From Chitinophaga filiformis (GTDB lineage: Bacteria > Bacteroidota > Bacteroidia > Chitinophagales > Chitinophagaceae), in NCBI RefSeq assembly GCF_021646545.1, contig NZ_JAKIRP010000002.1:496001-560000 (forward strand): DNA of 64,000 bases. The letters are read 5' to 3'. Positions within the stretch are counted from its first letter, which is position 1, and every line of letters starts with the position of its first letter. Positions 45,177 through 55,216 of this stretch are shown here, in pieces. A program made the translations under genes and the position numbers. Below the pieces are notes generated by a model. It saw only the letters and a program-made list of their open reading frames with translations, was not told the DNA's origin and made no database searches.

Positions 45177-46861
45177 AAGCGCTGGCTGTATTTTTATCAT
45201 CGATCGTTTTATTATCCTGTGCGGGAAGTCGTAAGAACAACAAGACTGCAGCGGGCACGGACGAGCGGCCTAATATTGTACTGATATTGGCAGATGACCT
45301 CGGGTATTCTGACATTGGCTGTTATGGCGGCGAAATACAAACGCCCAACCTGGATTACCTGGCAGCAAACGGCCTGCGGTTCAGGCGTTTCTACAATACT
45401 TCGCGTTGCTGTCCTACGAGGGCTTCATTGCTTACCGGTTTATATAACCAGCAGGCGGGCATTGGCGAAATGACCGCAGAAAGGAGCGAACCAGGGTACC
45501 GTGGTTACATTACAGAGAACACCGTTACGCTGGCAGAAGTGCTGAAAGATGCGGGTTATCACACCGCTATGTCGGGCAAGTGGCATGTATCCAATACAGT
45601 TGAGCAGCCGTCAGCCGAAGCACAGTTGAAATGGCTGAACCATCAGGCTTCCCATCCTTATTTTTCGCCCGTGGAGCAATACCCGGTGAACAGGGGATTT
45701 GAAAAGTACTATGGCAACATCTTCGGGGTGGTGGATTATTTTGATCCTTTCAGTCTGGTGAATGGCACTACACCTGTCGAGAATGTGCCTAAAGACTATT
45801 ATCATACAGACGCCATCAATGACACTGCTGTCAGCTATATCAAAACATTCAGTAAGAACGATAAACCCTTTTTCCTGTATGTAGCGCAAACAGCGCCACA
45901 CTGGCCCCTGCAGGCATTGCCGGAGGATATAAAGAAATATGAGCAGACCTATAAAGCAGGCTGGGATGCCATCAGGGAAGCCCGCTATAAAAAGATGGTG
46001 GCACAAGGGCTGATCAATCCGGCGACTACGCCCTTATCACCTCGTCTCAACAAGAACCTGAGCTGGGAAAACAATCCCGATAAGGAATGGGATGCAAGAG
46101 CGATGGCGGTGCATGCGGCGATGATAGACCGCATGGACCAGGGTATTGGCCGCATCATCCAGGCATTGCGGGAAACCGGTAAGCTAGACAACACGATCAT
46201 CGTGTTCCTGAGCGACAATGGTGCAAGTCCTGAAAACTGTATGCGGTATGGACCTGGCTTTGATCGTCCGGGTCAAACCAGGGATGGACAGGAGATCCAC
46301 TATCCTGTGAAAAAAGATGTACTCCCTGGTCCGCAGACCTCTTTTGCTTCCATTGGCGACAGGTGGGCCAATGTGGCGAATACGCCGTATCAGTATGCCA
46401 AGGCACAGTCTTATGAAGGAGGCGTACGCACGCCTATGATCGTATACTGGCCCAAAGGTGTGAAGGCGAAAGGAGGATTTACGGATCATATGGGACATGT
46501 GATGGATTTTATGCCCACTTTCCTGCAGGTGGCAAAAGCCCGTTATCCTGAAACTTATAAGGGGCATAATATCACGCCATATACCGGTGTCAGCTTGCTG
46601 CCCACATTTGAAGGAAAGGAACGCCAGGAACATAAAGCATTGTACAACGAGCACTTCAACGCCCGCTATGTACGTGAAGGAGAGTGGAAACTGGTATCGT
46701 TGGCCGGCGATACTACCTGGCGTTTGTACAAGATTGATCAGGACGAAACGGAGCTGAACAACCTGGCTGGCCAGCATCCGGATGTAGTCTCCAGAATGGC
46801 CGCTCAATGGAGGCAGTGGGCCAATACACACAATGTTTTTCCTAAACCCGGTAAAAAGTAA
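45173..46861 (+). CDS. Arylsulfatase, S1 family (CCPTR), lipoprotein
   Basis: A 562-residue sulfatase. The lipobox IVLLSC implies anchoring in a membrane, unlike the previous one. The CxPxR signature is CCPTRASLLTGLY, with the first Cys (~80) the formylglycine residue. DDLGYSDIGCYG, SGKWHVSNTVEQ and FLSDNGASPENC are further conserved segments. It overlaps the first sulfatase by ATGA, so they are coupled. Two sulfatases imply two different sulfate positions on the substrate. Confidence 0.93.
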   Translation: MKALAVFLSSIVLLSCAGSRKNNKTAAGTDERPNIVLILADDLGYSDIGCYGGEIQTPNLDYLAANGLRFRRFYNTSRCCPTRASLLTGLYNQQAGIGEMTAERSEPGYRGYITENTVTLAEVLKDAGYHTAMSGKWHVSNTVEQPSAEAQLKWLNHQASHPYFSPVEQYPVNRGFEKYYGNIFGVVDYFDPFSLVNGTTPVENVPKDYYHTDAINDTAVSYIKTFSKNDKPFFLYVAQTAPHWPLQALPEDIKKYEQTYKAGWDAIREARYKKMVAQGLINPATTPLSPRLNKNLSWENNPDKEWDARAMAVHAAMIDRMDQGIGRIIQALRETGKLDNTIIVFLSDNGASPENCMRYGPGFDRPGQTRDGQEIHYPVKKDVLPGPQTSFASIGDRWANVANTPYQYAKAQSYEGGVRTPMIVYWPKGVKAKGGFTDHMGHVMDFMPTFLQVAKARYPETYKGHNITPYTGVSLLPTFEGKERQEHKALYNEHFNARYVREGEWKLVSLAGDTTWRLYKIDQDETELNNLAGQHPDVVSRMAAQWRQWANTHNVFPKPGKK

Positions 46862-46866
46862 AATAC

Positions 46867-47925
46867 ATGTTTACAAGAAGAGTAATGATGCTGATGGCCT
46901 GTAGCCTGTTATTTATCAACATAGTTTCAGCACAAAACAGATGGTCTGCCGAAAAGGCGAATGAATGGTATGCTAAACAGGGATGGCTGAGAGGAAGTAA
47001 TTTCCAGCCCTCCACTGCCATCAATCAGCTGGAGATGTTCCAGGCAGAATCGTTTGATACCGCTACTATCAACCGCGAGCTCGGCTGGGCCGAAAACCTG
47101 GGGCTCAATGTGATGAGGGTATACCTGCATCACCTGGCCTGGGCAGCAGATAAAGCCGGATTCAAGAAGCGATTGGATACCTATCTGGCGATCTCTTCCA
47201 GGCACCACATTAAAACCCTGTTCGTGTTTTTTGATGATTGCTGGAATGATACGGCCTGGCTGGGAAAACAGCCGGCGCCTAAAACAGGTGTGCATAATTC
47301 CGGCTGGGTAAGAGATCCGGGCACGATGATCTACACCCATCCAGATACCATGAAAGTACTGGAAGCATACGTAAAGGACGTGCTGACGACTTTCAAAAAT
47401 GATGACCGCATCCTGCTGTGGGACCTTTACAATGAACCGGGCAACAACAAACAGTTCGGTAAAAGCATGCCTTTGTTGCAAAAGGTATTTCAATGGGCAT
47501 GGGAAGTAAGACCTTCGCAGCCGGTAAGCGCGGGCGTTTGGAATGATGGGCCTGCCTTTAAAGAACTGAACAAATTCCAGCTGGAAAATTCGGATGTGAC
47601 TACCTATCACAATTATGCGTACATTGACGATCACAAGCATACCATCGATACATTGAGAAAGTACGGCAGGCCTATGATCTGTACGGAATATATGGCGAGA
47701 AGGAACGGCAGTTTATTCCAGCTGATCATGCCGTTGCTGAAGGCGGAAAATGTAGGTGCTATCAACTGGGGATTTGTAAGTGGGAAAACCAATACCATCT
47801 ATGCCTGGGATACGCCAATGCCAGATGGCAAAGAACCGCAGTTATGGTTCCATGACATTTACAGAAAAGATGGAACACCTTTCAGTAAAGAGGAAGAGAC
47901 CTTTATAAAAAAGCTGTGTAAATAA
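46867..47925 (+). CDS. GH5-like endo- or exo-acting glycoside hydrolase
   Basis: A 352-residue secreted TIM-barrel hydrolase with a signal peptide ending in SAQ. The N-terminal WLRGSNFQPSTAINQLEMFQ is typical of a GH5/GH2-catalytic-like group. WDLYNEPGN holds the acid/base Glu and MICTEYMAR the nucleophile Glu. Mannosidase-, glucosidase- or galactosidase-type activity is possible; specificity cannot be read. It is the last enzyme of the PUL, 5 bp after the second sulfatase. Confidence 0.85.
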   Translation: MFTRRVMMLMACSLLFINIVSAQNRWSAEKANEWYAKQGWLRGSNFQPSTAINQLEMFQAESFDTATINRELGWAENLGLNVMRVYLHHLAWAADKAGFKKRLDTYLAISSRHHIKTLFVFFDDCWNDTAWLGKQPAPKTGVHNSGWVRDPGTMIYTHPDTMKVLEAYVKDVLTTFKNDDRILLWDLYNEPGNNKQFGKSMPLLQKVFQWAWEVRPSQPVSAGVWNDGPAFKELNKFQLENSDVTTYHNYAYIDDHKHTIDTLRKYGRPMICTEYMARRNGSLFQLIMPLLKAENVGAINWGFVSGKTNTIYAWDTPMPDGKEPQLWFHDIYRKDGTPFSKEEETFIKKLCK

Positions 47926-47979
47926 AAGCAGTATTCATGTGAGGTTCCATAAGGGAACGAAAAGGACAAACATTAGTGG

Positions 47980-50900
47980 ATGAAGAGATTGATTTTTTAC
48001 TGTCTGCTATTCCTATACAATCAGAGCGTTGGGCAGCAGATACGCTTCCGGAACTATTCGGTGGCAGAAGGGCTGCCCTCCAGCACTGTGCGGGCTATTG
48101 CGCAGGATGATCAGGGTTATCTCTGGTTTGGTACGAAGAACGGGATCAGCCGTTTTGACGGTTACCAGTTCAGGAACTTCCAGTATAAAAAGAATGACTC
48201 GACTTCCCTGGGCAACAACTTCATACACTGCATCGCGCAGATAGACAGTATCCACTTGTGGATAGGTACTGAAAACGGCGTCTACATACTTGACCTGGAG
48301 AAAGAGCAGTTCTCTCATTTCGGTTCACCGAAGGAACAAAGTGTTTTTGACATCATGCGGGATAAAGATGGTATCGTCTGGTATACCTCGCGGCTGAATG
48401 GCTTATACCGCTATGATCCTGTGAAAAAAATGCTGAACAATTTCAGGGCTGGCAATTCACGCTTGTCCAGCGACCAGGTTACCCGGATGGCGCAGGATGA
48501 CGATGGGAATATCTGGATTGGCACCTTTGGAAGTGGTATTGATATTTACAACCCATCAACCGGATCGTTCACCAACGTGCGTTCCGGAACAAGTGGTCTG
48601 AGTAATGATTTCATCAATGCGGTATACAAAGGAACGGATGGTGTAATGTGGGTAGGCACCATGAATGGTGGTTTGTGTAAATGGCAACCGCAGCAACGCA
48701 CTTTCCGTGCTTACCGTAATGACAGAAGTGGTTATTCCATTAACGACAATATTGTACGGGCTTTGTGCCAGGTGTCTCCCGACAAGCTATATGTAGGTAC
48801 CGAGAAAGGGCTGAATGTGCTTGATATTGCAACAGACAGGTTCACTGTATATACCAACCATGGTAACGATCCGTTCAGCATCAGCGATAATGCTATCTAT
48901 TCACTGTTCCCTGATAAGGCAGGCACCATGTGGGTGGGTACCTTCTTTGGAGGAGCCAGTTACTTTAATGAGAAGGGGCCGGCTTTTGAGCTGTACTATC
49001 CTACAGGAGAGCAACATTCCCTGTCCGGCCGTGCCGTGAGCTCTTTCCTGGAAGATGGTCCGGGGAAATTGTGGGTAGGTACGGAAGATGGCGGTCTTCA
49101 ATACTTCAACACCCTCACACGCACCTTTCAGCAATACCCTTTTCTGCCCGGTCAGCAGCCACTATCGTATCATAATATTCATACATTACTAAGAGACAAA
49201 GCTGGTAACATCTGGATAGGTTTGTTTGCCGGCGGTGTGAATGTGCTTGATCCAAAAACAGGCAGGGTAGCATATTTTAAGCATCAGCCGGAAAATATTC
49301 ATTCACTAAACAGTAATCATGTTTTCTGCATTTACCAGGACAGGGATAATACGATGTGGATTGGGACGGACAAGGGGCTAGACCAGTATGACAGCGGACG
49401 TCGTGATTTTACAAGAGTACTGCAGGAAGGCGTAAACAATACTATCATCTATGACATTTATGAAGACGATAATAAAACCTTATGGTTTGCCACCTATAAC
49501 AATGGTCTGATATACCACAACAAGAAAACGGAGCAGTGGGGTAAGGTAACGGCAGATGGCATGATCAAGCTGACTTGTCTGCTTGATGATCGCCAGGGTA
49601 ATCTTTGGATCGGTTCAGATGGTGGAGGCCTGCATAAGTATAACTTTAGCACAAAACAGGTGGAGCCATACAATGATAAAGCAGGCATCAATGCGAATGT
49701 GGTGTATGGCATCCGGCAGGATGATGCAGGGCAGATCTGGATCACTACTAATAACGGTATTTATAGTATAGATCCTGCAAAAGGGAAAGCGAGACACTTT
49801 ACCCCGCAGGACAATCTCCAAAGCCGGCAGTTCAATTACAGGGCATTTTATAAAACATCTGATGGTAAGCTGTTTGCCGGCGGTATTAAGGGCTTTAATG
49901 CTTTTTATCCTGAGAAGGTAGCTACTGCTACAGATAAGGTCCGTGTATCTTTCACCAACTTCCAACTATTCAATAAGCAGGTACCTGTGTCTGAAGACGG
50001 GCCATTGCAGAAGCAGATCAATTACACCGATAGACTTGTGTTACAGCATGACCAGTCGGTCATCAGCTTTGAATTTGCAGCCCTCAATTTCAGTGCGCCG
50101 GAGAAACTGAGCTATGCCTACAAGATGGAAGGGTTTGATCCGGACTGGAACTACGTGGGTGATCAGCGCAAGGCAACGTATACGAATTTGTCGCCCGGCT
50201 CTTATACGTTCAGGGTAAAGGCTACGGCTGAAAAAAATAACTGGGATGTGCCTGAATCTACGATGAAACTGGTCATACGACCGCCATTCTACAAAACCAC
50301 AGTAGCATATATCATATTCACTTTGCTGGCGCTGGCGGTGGCCTACTGTATATACCGGTATTCGTCCAATTACATCCGCAGAAAAAATCAGATTAAGATA
50401 GAACGTCTGAAGAACAAGGAAGAGCAGGCGTTTTATGCCAGGAAGATTGAATTCTTTACGGTGATGGCGCATGAAATAAGAACACCTTTATCACTGATCA
50501 TTGCGCCATTGGAGAAGTTGCTTGCTATGAATAAATGGCAACGCGAAGAAAAAGAGCAACTGGCTATTATGGATGAGAATGCGGAGCGATTGATGGACCT
50601 CGTAAATCAGCTGCTCGATTTCCGCAGAATAGAAAGTGATGCGTATGAGATCCGGAAAGAGGAGGTGGAGATCATATCGCTGGTGCAGTCCATCTATTCC
50701 CGTTTTTCTTCCCTGCCTTACCAGAAAGATATTGAGTTCACGATGAGTACCCGGGTGAGCCGGTTATTGCTGCAGGCAGATCCTGAAGTATTGAACAAGA
50801 TATTGAGTAATCTTCTCATCAACGCATTCAAGTTTGCAAAGAAGAAAGTGAACATCACCGTATTTGATATGGCAGGTGCTGAAGGTGAAGAACCGCGTCT

Positions 50901-51987
50901 TTGCATTAGTGTGGAGGATGACGGCATTGGTATACCAGCTGCAAATATGAAGAATATCTTCAAACAGTTTTTTACCACAGCCAGGGAAAGCCAGGAATAC
51001 CACAATCTGGGTGGCACAGGCATTGGCCTGGCGCTGGCCAGTTCACTAGCTGAGAAGCACGGTGGAAAGTTGCTGGTGGAAAGCAGGGAAGGTGAGAAGA
51101 CTATTTTCACGTTGGAACTGCCGGTCACGGAACAGCACCCGGTACGGCAGGAGCAGCACTATGAAGAAGGAATGATGGACGAAGAGCAACCATTGATCTT
51201 GGTGGTGGAGGACGATGCGTCCATACAAGCATTCCTTGCAGGAAGTTTCCAGGAAAGCGGGTATAATGTGGTGAAAGCAGCTAATGGGAAAGTAGCCATG
51301 CAGCTGATAGAGGCTCATTCCATAGATCTGATCATCTCCGATATTATGATGGCGGAGATGGATGGTCTGGAGTTATGTTACCAGGTGAAAACCAATATCG
51401 AATACAGTCATATTCCTTTCATATTGCTTACAGCCAAGGGAAACAGCGAATCGGAACTGAAGGGCATAGAGGCGGGCGCTGATGCCTATATTATGAAGCC
51501 GTTCAAGTGGAAACATATTGCGGCGGTGGTAAAGAACCTGATCGCTTCCAGAGAAAAGCTGCGCCTGAAATACTCAGAACAACCCAACAGTGATGTGAGT
51601 GTGCTGGCTACTAACAGCCGCGACAAGGCATTTATGGAGAAGGTGGTAAGCATTATTGAAGCACGTATCATCGACCCGCAACTTTCCGTAGAGGAACTGA
51701 GCCGGGATATGGCGATGAGTCGTTCCAATCTGCATAAGAAACTGAAATCCCTTTCGGGATATGTACCCAATGAGCTGATAAAGGTGGTGAGGCTGAAACA
51801 TGCGGCAAGATTGCTGCAGGCAGGCGAGCATACCGTGACGGAGGTTGCTTATATGACCGGATTTAGTTCACCGTCTTATTTTTCGAAGTGTTTTTTACAA
51901 CAGTTTAAGGTAACGCCAAAAGAGTATGCCGATAATAAAACGAAGCCCGGTGCGCAGGATGTGGAGGATCTGATGAAGAAGGGGTAG
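47980..51987 (+). CDS. Hybrid two-component system regulator (HTCS) of the PUL
   Basis: A 1335-residue one-protein signalling system. The N-terminal signal peptide is followed by periplasmic Reg_prop propeller repeats (~25-690, e.g. DDQGYLWFGTKNGISRFDG) and a Y_Y_Y domain (~706-766). A transmembrane helix (~772-797) leads to HisKA (MAHEIRTPLSLIIAP, His ~830) and HATPase_c (NLLINAFKFAKKK, DDGIGIP, GGTGIGLALA). A receiver domain follows (LVVEDD, phosphoacceptor Asp ~1120 in LIISDIMMAEMDG, LLTAKGN, MKPFK), then an AraC-type HTH (~1217-1325). It senses a glycan fragment in the periplasm and activates the PUL, 54 bp after the GH5-like gene. Confidence 0.95.
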   Translation: MKRLIFYCLLFLYNQSVGQQIRFRNYSVAEGLPSSTVRAIAQDDQGYLWFGTKNGISRFDGYQFRNFQYKKNDSTSLGNNFIHCIAQIDSIHLWIGTENGVYILDLEKEQFSHFGSPKEQSVFDIMRDKDGIVWYTSRLNGLYRYDPVKKMLNNFRAGNSRLSSDQVTRMAQDDDGNIWIGTFGSGIDIYNPSTGSFTNVRSGTSGLSNDFINAVYKGTDGVMWVGTMNGGLCKWQPQQRTFRAYRNDRSGYSINDNIVRALCQVSPDKLYVGTEKGLNVLDIATDRFTVYTNHGNDPFSISDNAIYSLFPDKAGTMWVGTFFGGASYFNEKGPAFELYYPTGEQHSLSGRAVSSFLEDGPGKLWVGTEDGGLQYFNTLTRTFQQYPFLPGQQPLSYHNIHTLLRDKAGNIWIGLFAGGVNVLDPKTGRVAYFKHQPENIHSLNSNHVFCIYQDRDNTMWIGTDKGLDQYDSGRRDFTRVLQEGVNNTIIYDIYEDDNKTLWFATYNNGLIYHNKKTEQWGKVTADGMIKLTCLLDDRQGNLWIGSDGGGLHKYNFSTKQVEPYNDKAGINANVVYGIRQDDAGQIWITTNNGIYSIDPAKGKARHFTPQDNLQSRQFNYRAFYKTSDGKLFAGGIKGFNAFYPEKVATATDKVRVSFTNFQLFNKQVPVSEDGPLQKQINYTDRLVLQHDQSVISFEFAALNFSAPEKLSYAYKMEGFDPDWNYVGDQRKATYTNLSPGSYTFRVKATAEKNNWDVPESTMKLVIRPPFYKTTVAYIIFTLLALAVAYCIYRYSSNYIRRKNQIKIERLKNKEEQAFYARKIEFFTVMAHEIRTPLSLIIAPLEKLLAMNKWQREEKEQLAIMDENAERLMDLVNQLLDFRRIESDAYEIRKEEVEIISLVQSIYSRFSSLPYQKDIEFTMSTRVSRLLLQADPEVLNKILSNLLINAFKFAKKKVNITVFDMAGAEGEEPRLCISVEDDGIGIPAANMKNIFKQFFTTARESQEYHNLGGTGIGLALASSLAEKHGGKLLVESREGEKTIFTLELPVTEQHPVRQEQHYEEGMMDEEQPLILVVEDDASIQAFLAGSFQESGYNVVKAANGKVAMQLIEAHSIDLIISDIMMAEMDGLELCYQVKTNIEYSHIPFILLTAKGNSESELKGIEAGADAYIMKPFKWKHIAAVVKNLIASREKLRLKYSEQPNSDVSVLATNSRDKAFMEKVVSIIEARIIDPQLSVEELSRDMAMSRSNLHKKLKSLSGYVPNELIKVVRLKHAARLLQAGEHTVTEVAYMTGFSSPSYFSKCFLQQFKVTPKEYADNKTKPGAQDVEDLMKKG

Positions 51988-52048
51988 AGGGGCAGCATTA
52001 GTTTTTTTCTCAGAAATGGTACTATCCGGTTACTAGTACGACATCTTA

Positions 52049-52082
52049 TTGACATCCTATTAATAACCATTAGCTATCCTTG
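52049..52082 (+). promoter_or_regulatory. Weak promoter candidate for the chitinase
   Basis: TTG (52049-52051) and TATCCTTG (52075-52082, one base off TAnnTTTG) with 23 nt between them, upstream of the ATG at 52142. Confidence 0.35.
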
Positions 52083-52141
52083 AAAAGGTGCGGGGCTACC
52101 CTGGTGTAGACCACTCAGCATCAAGCCTTAAAATCAAATCA

Positions 52142-54322
52142 ATGAGAACAAAACAATGGATCAGAGCAGGGGTGATGTCCTTTGCTTTTATGATGACCTC
52201 CCTATTATCTTTTGCGCAGTTTAGAGTGATCGGATATGTGCCCTCGTGGTCGGGCGATGTAAATGCTGTGCAATACAGTAAGCTGACTCATATTAATTAC
52301 GCATTTGTATTACCCACCGCTACAGGTGGCTTGCAGGGCGTTGACAATCCTTCCAAGCTGCAAAGCCTTGTTTCTCTGGCCCACGCTAATGGCGTTAAAG
52401 TACTGATCTCTGTTGGTGGCTGGAACAATGGAGATGACAGCGGATTTGAATCGTTAGCAGCGAATAGTACCTACCGTACCAACTTCACTAACAGTATCAT
52501 GAATTTTGTTAATCAGTATAACCTGGATGGTGCTGATATTGACTGGGAGTATCCGGATCCGGGAGCTTCTGCCAATAACTATGTTGCGTTGATGACACAG
52601 CTGGCCACTGCTTTACATGCACAGGGTAAACTGTTGACTGCGGCTGTTATAGGTACTGGTGGTGAAGGTGTATCAAGCGCCGTATTTTCTCAGGTAGATT
52701 TCCTGAACCTGATGGCGTATGATTTTAACAACTTTGATCACTCCACTTATGCATATGCATCACAATCCATAGCTTACTGGAAGGGTAGGGGATTGCCTGC
52801 GAGCAAGACTGTACTGGGTGTGCCTTTTTATGGTCGTCCGAGCTGGGAAAGTTATGCTGCATTGATAGCAAGAGGTGCTAGTCCTTATGCAGACACTTAT
52901 AACGGTGTTGGTTATAACGGTATTACTACTATGAAAAGCAAGACTGATCTGGCCTGGGATCAGGGTAGTGGTATTATGATCTGGGAACTTTCCCAGGATG
53001 CTGTTGGCACTTATTCACTGCTTTCCGCTATCCACGATCAGGTGATTGTAAGAGGCGGTGGCGGCGGAGGTAACAAAGCGCCGGTAGTGAATATTACATC
53101 TCCTGCAGCGAATGCTTCATTTAATGCACCGGCTGCTGTTACTATCACAGCATCTGCTTCTGATCCGGATGGATCCGTTACTAAAGTGGAGTTTTACAAC
53201 GGCAGTGTTAAGCTGGGAGAGGCTACTTCCAGCCCTTATAGCTATACATGGACAAATGTAGGAGCTGGTAATTATACGCTGAGTGCCAAGGCTACTGATA
53301 ACGCTGGCGCGGTTACTACTTCTGCGACTGTGGCTATTGTAGTAAACGGCACTGGTGGTAATTCCTGTGATGGTATTGCCGCATGGTCTGCCAGCGCAGT
53401 TTATACCGGCAACATGCAGGTTGTTTACAACAACAAAATATATACTGCTAAATGGTGGACGCAGAATGAACAACCTGATACGCATAGTGGTGATGGACAG
53501 GTGTGGAAGTATGAAAGAGATTGCGGTGGTGGTACCAATCCAGGTAACACGTCTCCTGTAGTAAGTATTACTTCTCCTGCAGGTGGTGCTTCATTCACAG
53601 CTCCTGCTTCAGTGACTATTACAGCTGCTGCAAGCGATGCAGATGGTAGTATTGCGAAAGTAGCGTTCTATAATGGTAGTACTAAACTGGGTGAAGCGAG
53701 CGGTGCGCCATATACTTATACCTGGACCAATGTAGCAGGAGGCAGTTATACGCTGACTGCGATTGCTACAGATAATGGTGGCGCTACCACTACCAGCGCT
53801 GGTGTGAATATCACAGTGAACGGATCAGGAGGAACAGGTAACTGTGCCGGTGTGGCTGCTTATGCAGCATATCCTTCTGTGTATAATATCGGCGACAAGG
53901 TGGTGTATAATGGTTATCTGTATGAGTCGCTCGCTAATGGGCTGTATAATGTAACACCGGGAACGGCGGATTATTGGTGGAAGCCACTGGGCGCTTGTTC
54001 CGGCAGTGCGAAGCTGGCGGCTGTAAATGTGAAAACTGTCAGTCCTGCGCCGGTGGTTAAGTCACTGGTTGTTTATCCGAATCCTGTCACTGGTTCAACC
54101 ATGCAGATTCAGGTGAATGCAGCAGCGGCTGAGAAGATTTATGTGGAGATATGGGGGATTAAAGGCGGAAAACCTGTGTTGCGTAAGGAGTATGTGGCTA
54201 ATGGAAAAGGTCAGCAACTGATCAGTGTTGATATTAGTAGCGTGCCGCAGGGTACGTGGATTATTAAGACGGTTAATGCGGCTGGTACGCGTAAAGAAAG
54301 TGCGAAGGTAGTTCGCATGTAG
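52142..54322 (+). CDS. Modular GH18 chitinase with T9SS tail
   Basis: A 726-residue secreted chitinase. Signal peptide 1-25 (ATG 52142). GH18 catalytic domain ~25-310 with catalytic DGADIDWEYP (Asp-x-Asp-x-Glu; Glu ~135) and VLISVGGWNNG. Then a bacterial Ig-like module (~320-405), a CBM5/12-like chitin-binding module (~408-462, WWTQNEQPDTHSGDGQVWK), a second Ig-like module (~472-560), a second binding-like module (~567-620, YESLANGLYNVTPGTADYWW), and a T9SS sorting domain (YPNPVTGSTMQIQVN ... WIIKTVNAAG). It hydrolyses chitin outside the cell. It has no Sus partners beside it. Confidence 0.93.
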   Translation: MRTKQWIRAGVMSFAFMMTSLLSFAQFRVIGYVPSWSGDVNAVQYSKLTHINYAFVLPTATGGLQGVDNPSKLQSLVSLAHANGVKVLISVGGWNNGDDSGFESLAANSTYRTNFTNSIMNFVNQYNLDGADIDWEYPDPGASANNYVALMTQLATALHAQGKLLTAAVIGTGGEGVSSAVFSQVDFLNLMAYDFNNFDHSTYAYASQSIAYWKGRGLPASKTVLGVPFYGRPSWESYAALIARGASPYADTYNGVGYNGITTMKSKTDLAWDQGSGIMIWELSQDAVGTYSLLSAIHDQVIVRGGGGGGNKAPVVNITSPAANASFNAPAAVTITASASDPDGSVTKVEFYNGSVKLGEATSSPYSYTWTNVGAGNYTLSAKATDNAGAVTTSATVAIVVNGTGGNSCDGIAAWSASAVYTGNMQVVYNNKIYTAKWWTQNEQPDTHSGDGQVWKYERDCGGGTNPGNTSPVVSITSPAGGASFTAPASVTITAAASDADGSIAKVAFYNGSTKLGEASGAPYTYTWTNVAGGSYTLTAIATDNGGATTTSAGVNITVNGSGGTGNCAGVAAYAAYPSVYNIGDKVVYNGYLYESLANGLYNVTPGTADYWWKPLGACSGSAKLAAVNVKTVSPAPVVKSLVVYPNPVTGSTMQIQVNAAAAEKIYVEIWGIKGGKPVLRKEYVANGKGQQLISVDISSVPQGTWIIKTVNAAGTRKESAKVVRM

Positions 54323-54340
54323 TTTTAAATAGGTGAAATG

Positions 54341-54374
54341 AAAAGGGGCCGTCTCGGGAGAGGCGGCCTTTTTT
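54341..54374 (+). terminator. Terminator of the chitinase gene
   Basis: AAAAGGGGCCGTCTC pairs with GAGAGGCGGCC and runs into TTTTTT. A GC-rich stem with a T tract is a clear intrinsic terminator. Confidence 0.85.
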
Positions 54375-54448
54375 GGTTGGGGACTTTAGCAACAGCGCAC
54401 CACTGGCGTAATATTTGAACCTTTTTACGGGAATAATGGCTCTGACTG

Positions 54449-55201
54449 ATGAATACAAAAGGTAAATTCTACTCCGGCACGAGCGGACTGGTGCTGCCCG
54501 TTGCAAACAAGCTGGCTTTCCCGCCAGCTTACAAGGATAAAAGCAGGCTTTCCTATTATGCGTCTATGTTCAACAGTCTGGAAGTGAACAGCTCATTTTA
54601 TAAGGTTCCCATGCCTACTACTACCAGGCGATGGGCAACAGAAGTACCGGAGGACTTTAAGTTTACATTTAAATTATTCAAAGGCATTACCCATAATAAA
54701 GAGCTTGTTTTTGAAGAGGAACTGGTACAAAAGTTTATGCATGTGATTGATCAGGTAGGGGACAAGAAAGGCGCTTTATTAGTACAATTCCCTGCCGGTA
54801 TTCATTACGACAGTTGCTCACAATTGGAACGTCTGCTGAGCAGCATCCGGCAGTGCGATCCGAAGAAGACATGGGACTTATGTATTGAGTTCAGACATAT
54901 GTCGTGGTACCAGAAGGAGACCTATAAGTTGTTAAAGAAATATCACGCGGCAATGGTCATGCACGATATGCCTAAATCCCTTCCTCCGCAGATAGCATCC
55001 CGGCTCAAATTCGAATATGTGCGGTTTCACGGACCTGCAGGTGACTATAAAGGCGGTTATACTGATGAAGTGTTACAGGTATATGCAGATAAGATCGATG
55101 CCTGGTTAAAAGAAGGGAAGACCGTTTATGTTTATTTCAACAATACTATTGGCGATGCACTTAAAAACTTGATAAAGCTCACTGAATCTATTGTAAAATA
55201 A
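54449..55201 (+). CDS. DUF72 (YecE-like) protein
   Basis: A 250-residue cytosolic TIM-barrel-like protein. It has the family features FYSGTSGLVLP, YYASMFNSLEVNSSFYKVPMPTTTRRWATEVP, FKFTFKLFKGITH, LLVQFPAG and VRFHGP. The function of DUF72 is unknown. The next gene, encoding a bestrophin-like channel, starts 15 bp later, so an operon is likely. Confidence 0.88.
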   Translation: MNTKGKFYSGTSGLVLPVANKLAFPPAYKDKSRLSYYASMFNSLEVNSSFYKVPMPTTTRRWATEVPEDFKFTFKLFKGITHNKELVFEEELVQKFMHVIDQVGDKKGALLVQFPAGIHYDSCSQLERLLSSIRQCDPKKTWDLCIEFRHMSWYQKETYKLLKKYHAAMVMHDMPKSLPPQIASRLKFEYVRFHGPAGDYKGGYTDEVLQVYADKIDAWLKEGKTVYVYFNNTIGDALKNLIKLTESIVK

Positions 55202-55216
55202 GCGCACATTTGTAGT

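Noticed and set aside
46184..46831. 215-codon minus-strand frame over the second sulfatase
   Set aside because: Antisense shadow; the plus frame holds the CxPxR motif and ordered sulfatase segments.
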